Of a stretch of 64,000 bases of DNA, positions 63,997 through 64,000 are shown piece by piece. The notes below the pieces were generated by a model that saw nothing but the letters and a program-made list of their open reading frames with translations, searched no databases and was not told the DNA's origin. A program made the translations under genes and the position numbers. This DNA comes from Stackebrandtia nassauensis DSM 44728. Its GTDB lineage: Bacteria; Actinomycetota; Actinomycetes; Mycobacteriales; Micromonosporaceae. The DNA is taken from NCBI RefSeq assembly GCF_000024545.1, contig NC_013947.1, forward strand, positions 496,001 through 560,000, written 5' to 3'. Each line of letters begins with the position of its first letter. Positions within the stretch are counted from its first letter, which is position 1.

Positions 63997-64000
63997 GACT
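63993..64000 (+). CDS. Start of the second exporter half (cut by window end)
   Basis: GGAGG at 63981-63985 stands 7 bases before a GTG at 63993 that overlaps the TGA of the preceding gene (GTGA). In ram/amf clusters the second ABC half follows directly. Only two codons are visible, so the identity is an inference. Confidence 0.45.

Overview
The window is about 70% GC with strongly G/C-biased third codon positions, GTG starts and strong actinobacterial gene content (BldG, basic-tailed TopA, H+-pyrophosphatase, DUF5685, a SapB-type lanthipeptide). It is a chromosomal piece of a filamentous actinomycete. The lanthipeptide precursor with three Ser-xx-Ser-xxx-Cys units is what I remember of stackepeptin from Stackebrandtia nassauensis (Glycomycetaceae), so that species or a close relative is my best guess; this comes from memory and was not checked by a search.

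Layout. 1-5.4 kb: the 3' end of an unknown gene, a LuxR-type regulator, a secreted seven-repeat FG-GAP propeller, a small membrane-anchored protein, a sirtuin and a Tat-exported peptidoglycan-binding protein. 5.5-15.8 kb: a type IV secretion-like locus. It has a VirB2-like two-helix protein, a coupled 53-codon ORF, a PrgI/VirB3-like protein, a 1412-residue VirB4/TraC-like ATPase with a very long repeat-rich N-terminus, a VirB6-like polytopic protein, a VirB8/TcpC-like protein and a bifunctional lytic transglycosylase/M23 hydrolase, flanked by two opposite-strand membrane proteins. No relaxase, coupling protein or integrase is seen. Inside the ATPase gene lies a cluster of same-strand DnaA-box-like 9-mers.

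15.9-31.6 kb is mostly core genome: an isochorismatase-like hydrolase, leuA, a nitroreductase with an overrun reading frame facing a small antisense gene, a lipoprotein, lysC-asd, a DUF5685 protein with a cysteine-rich tail, topA, a lipoprotein, hppA, and the bldG/anti-sigma pair with a CBS protein. 31.6-46 kb: a DesKR-type two-component system divergent from an ABC exporter, an XPB-like helicase-associated protein without motor, two tandem paralogues of an unknown helical protein family (the upstream copy broken by one amber codon), an ABC-F ATPase cotranscribed with a GlxA-type regulator, an MFS transporter, and membrane and acetyltransferase genes. 46.9-58.9 kb: an MrfA/YprA-type helicase, a Rieske lipoprotein, an ECF sigma/anti-sigma pair, a secreted phosphatase/nuclease-fold protein, a 46-codon orphan gene, a three-gene ABC-2 exporter, a MerR-controlled aldo-keto reductase, an ECF factor with a SnoaL-like tail, and a DUF998/STAS pair.

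59.0-64.0 kb: a class III lanthipeptide cluster (LanKC synthetase, 50-residue precursor, degenerate ABC exporter half, and the first codons of a second exporter half running off the window). It is preceded by a densely self-complementary stretch ending in a strong intrinsic terminator, which I regard as an unassigned structured RNA candidate. By analogy with ram/amf clusters the peptide would be a surface-active morphogen. The window also carries BldG, another developmental regulator, but there is no direct evidence that the two are linked.
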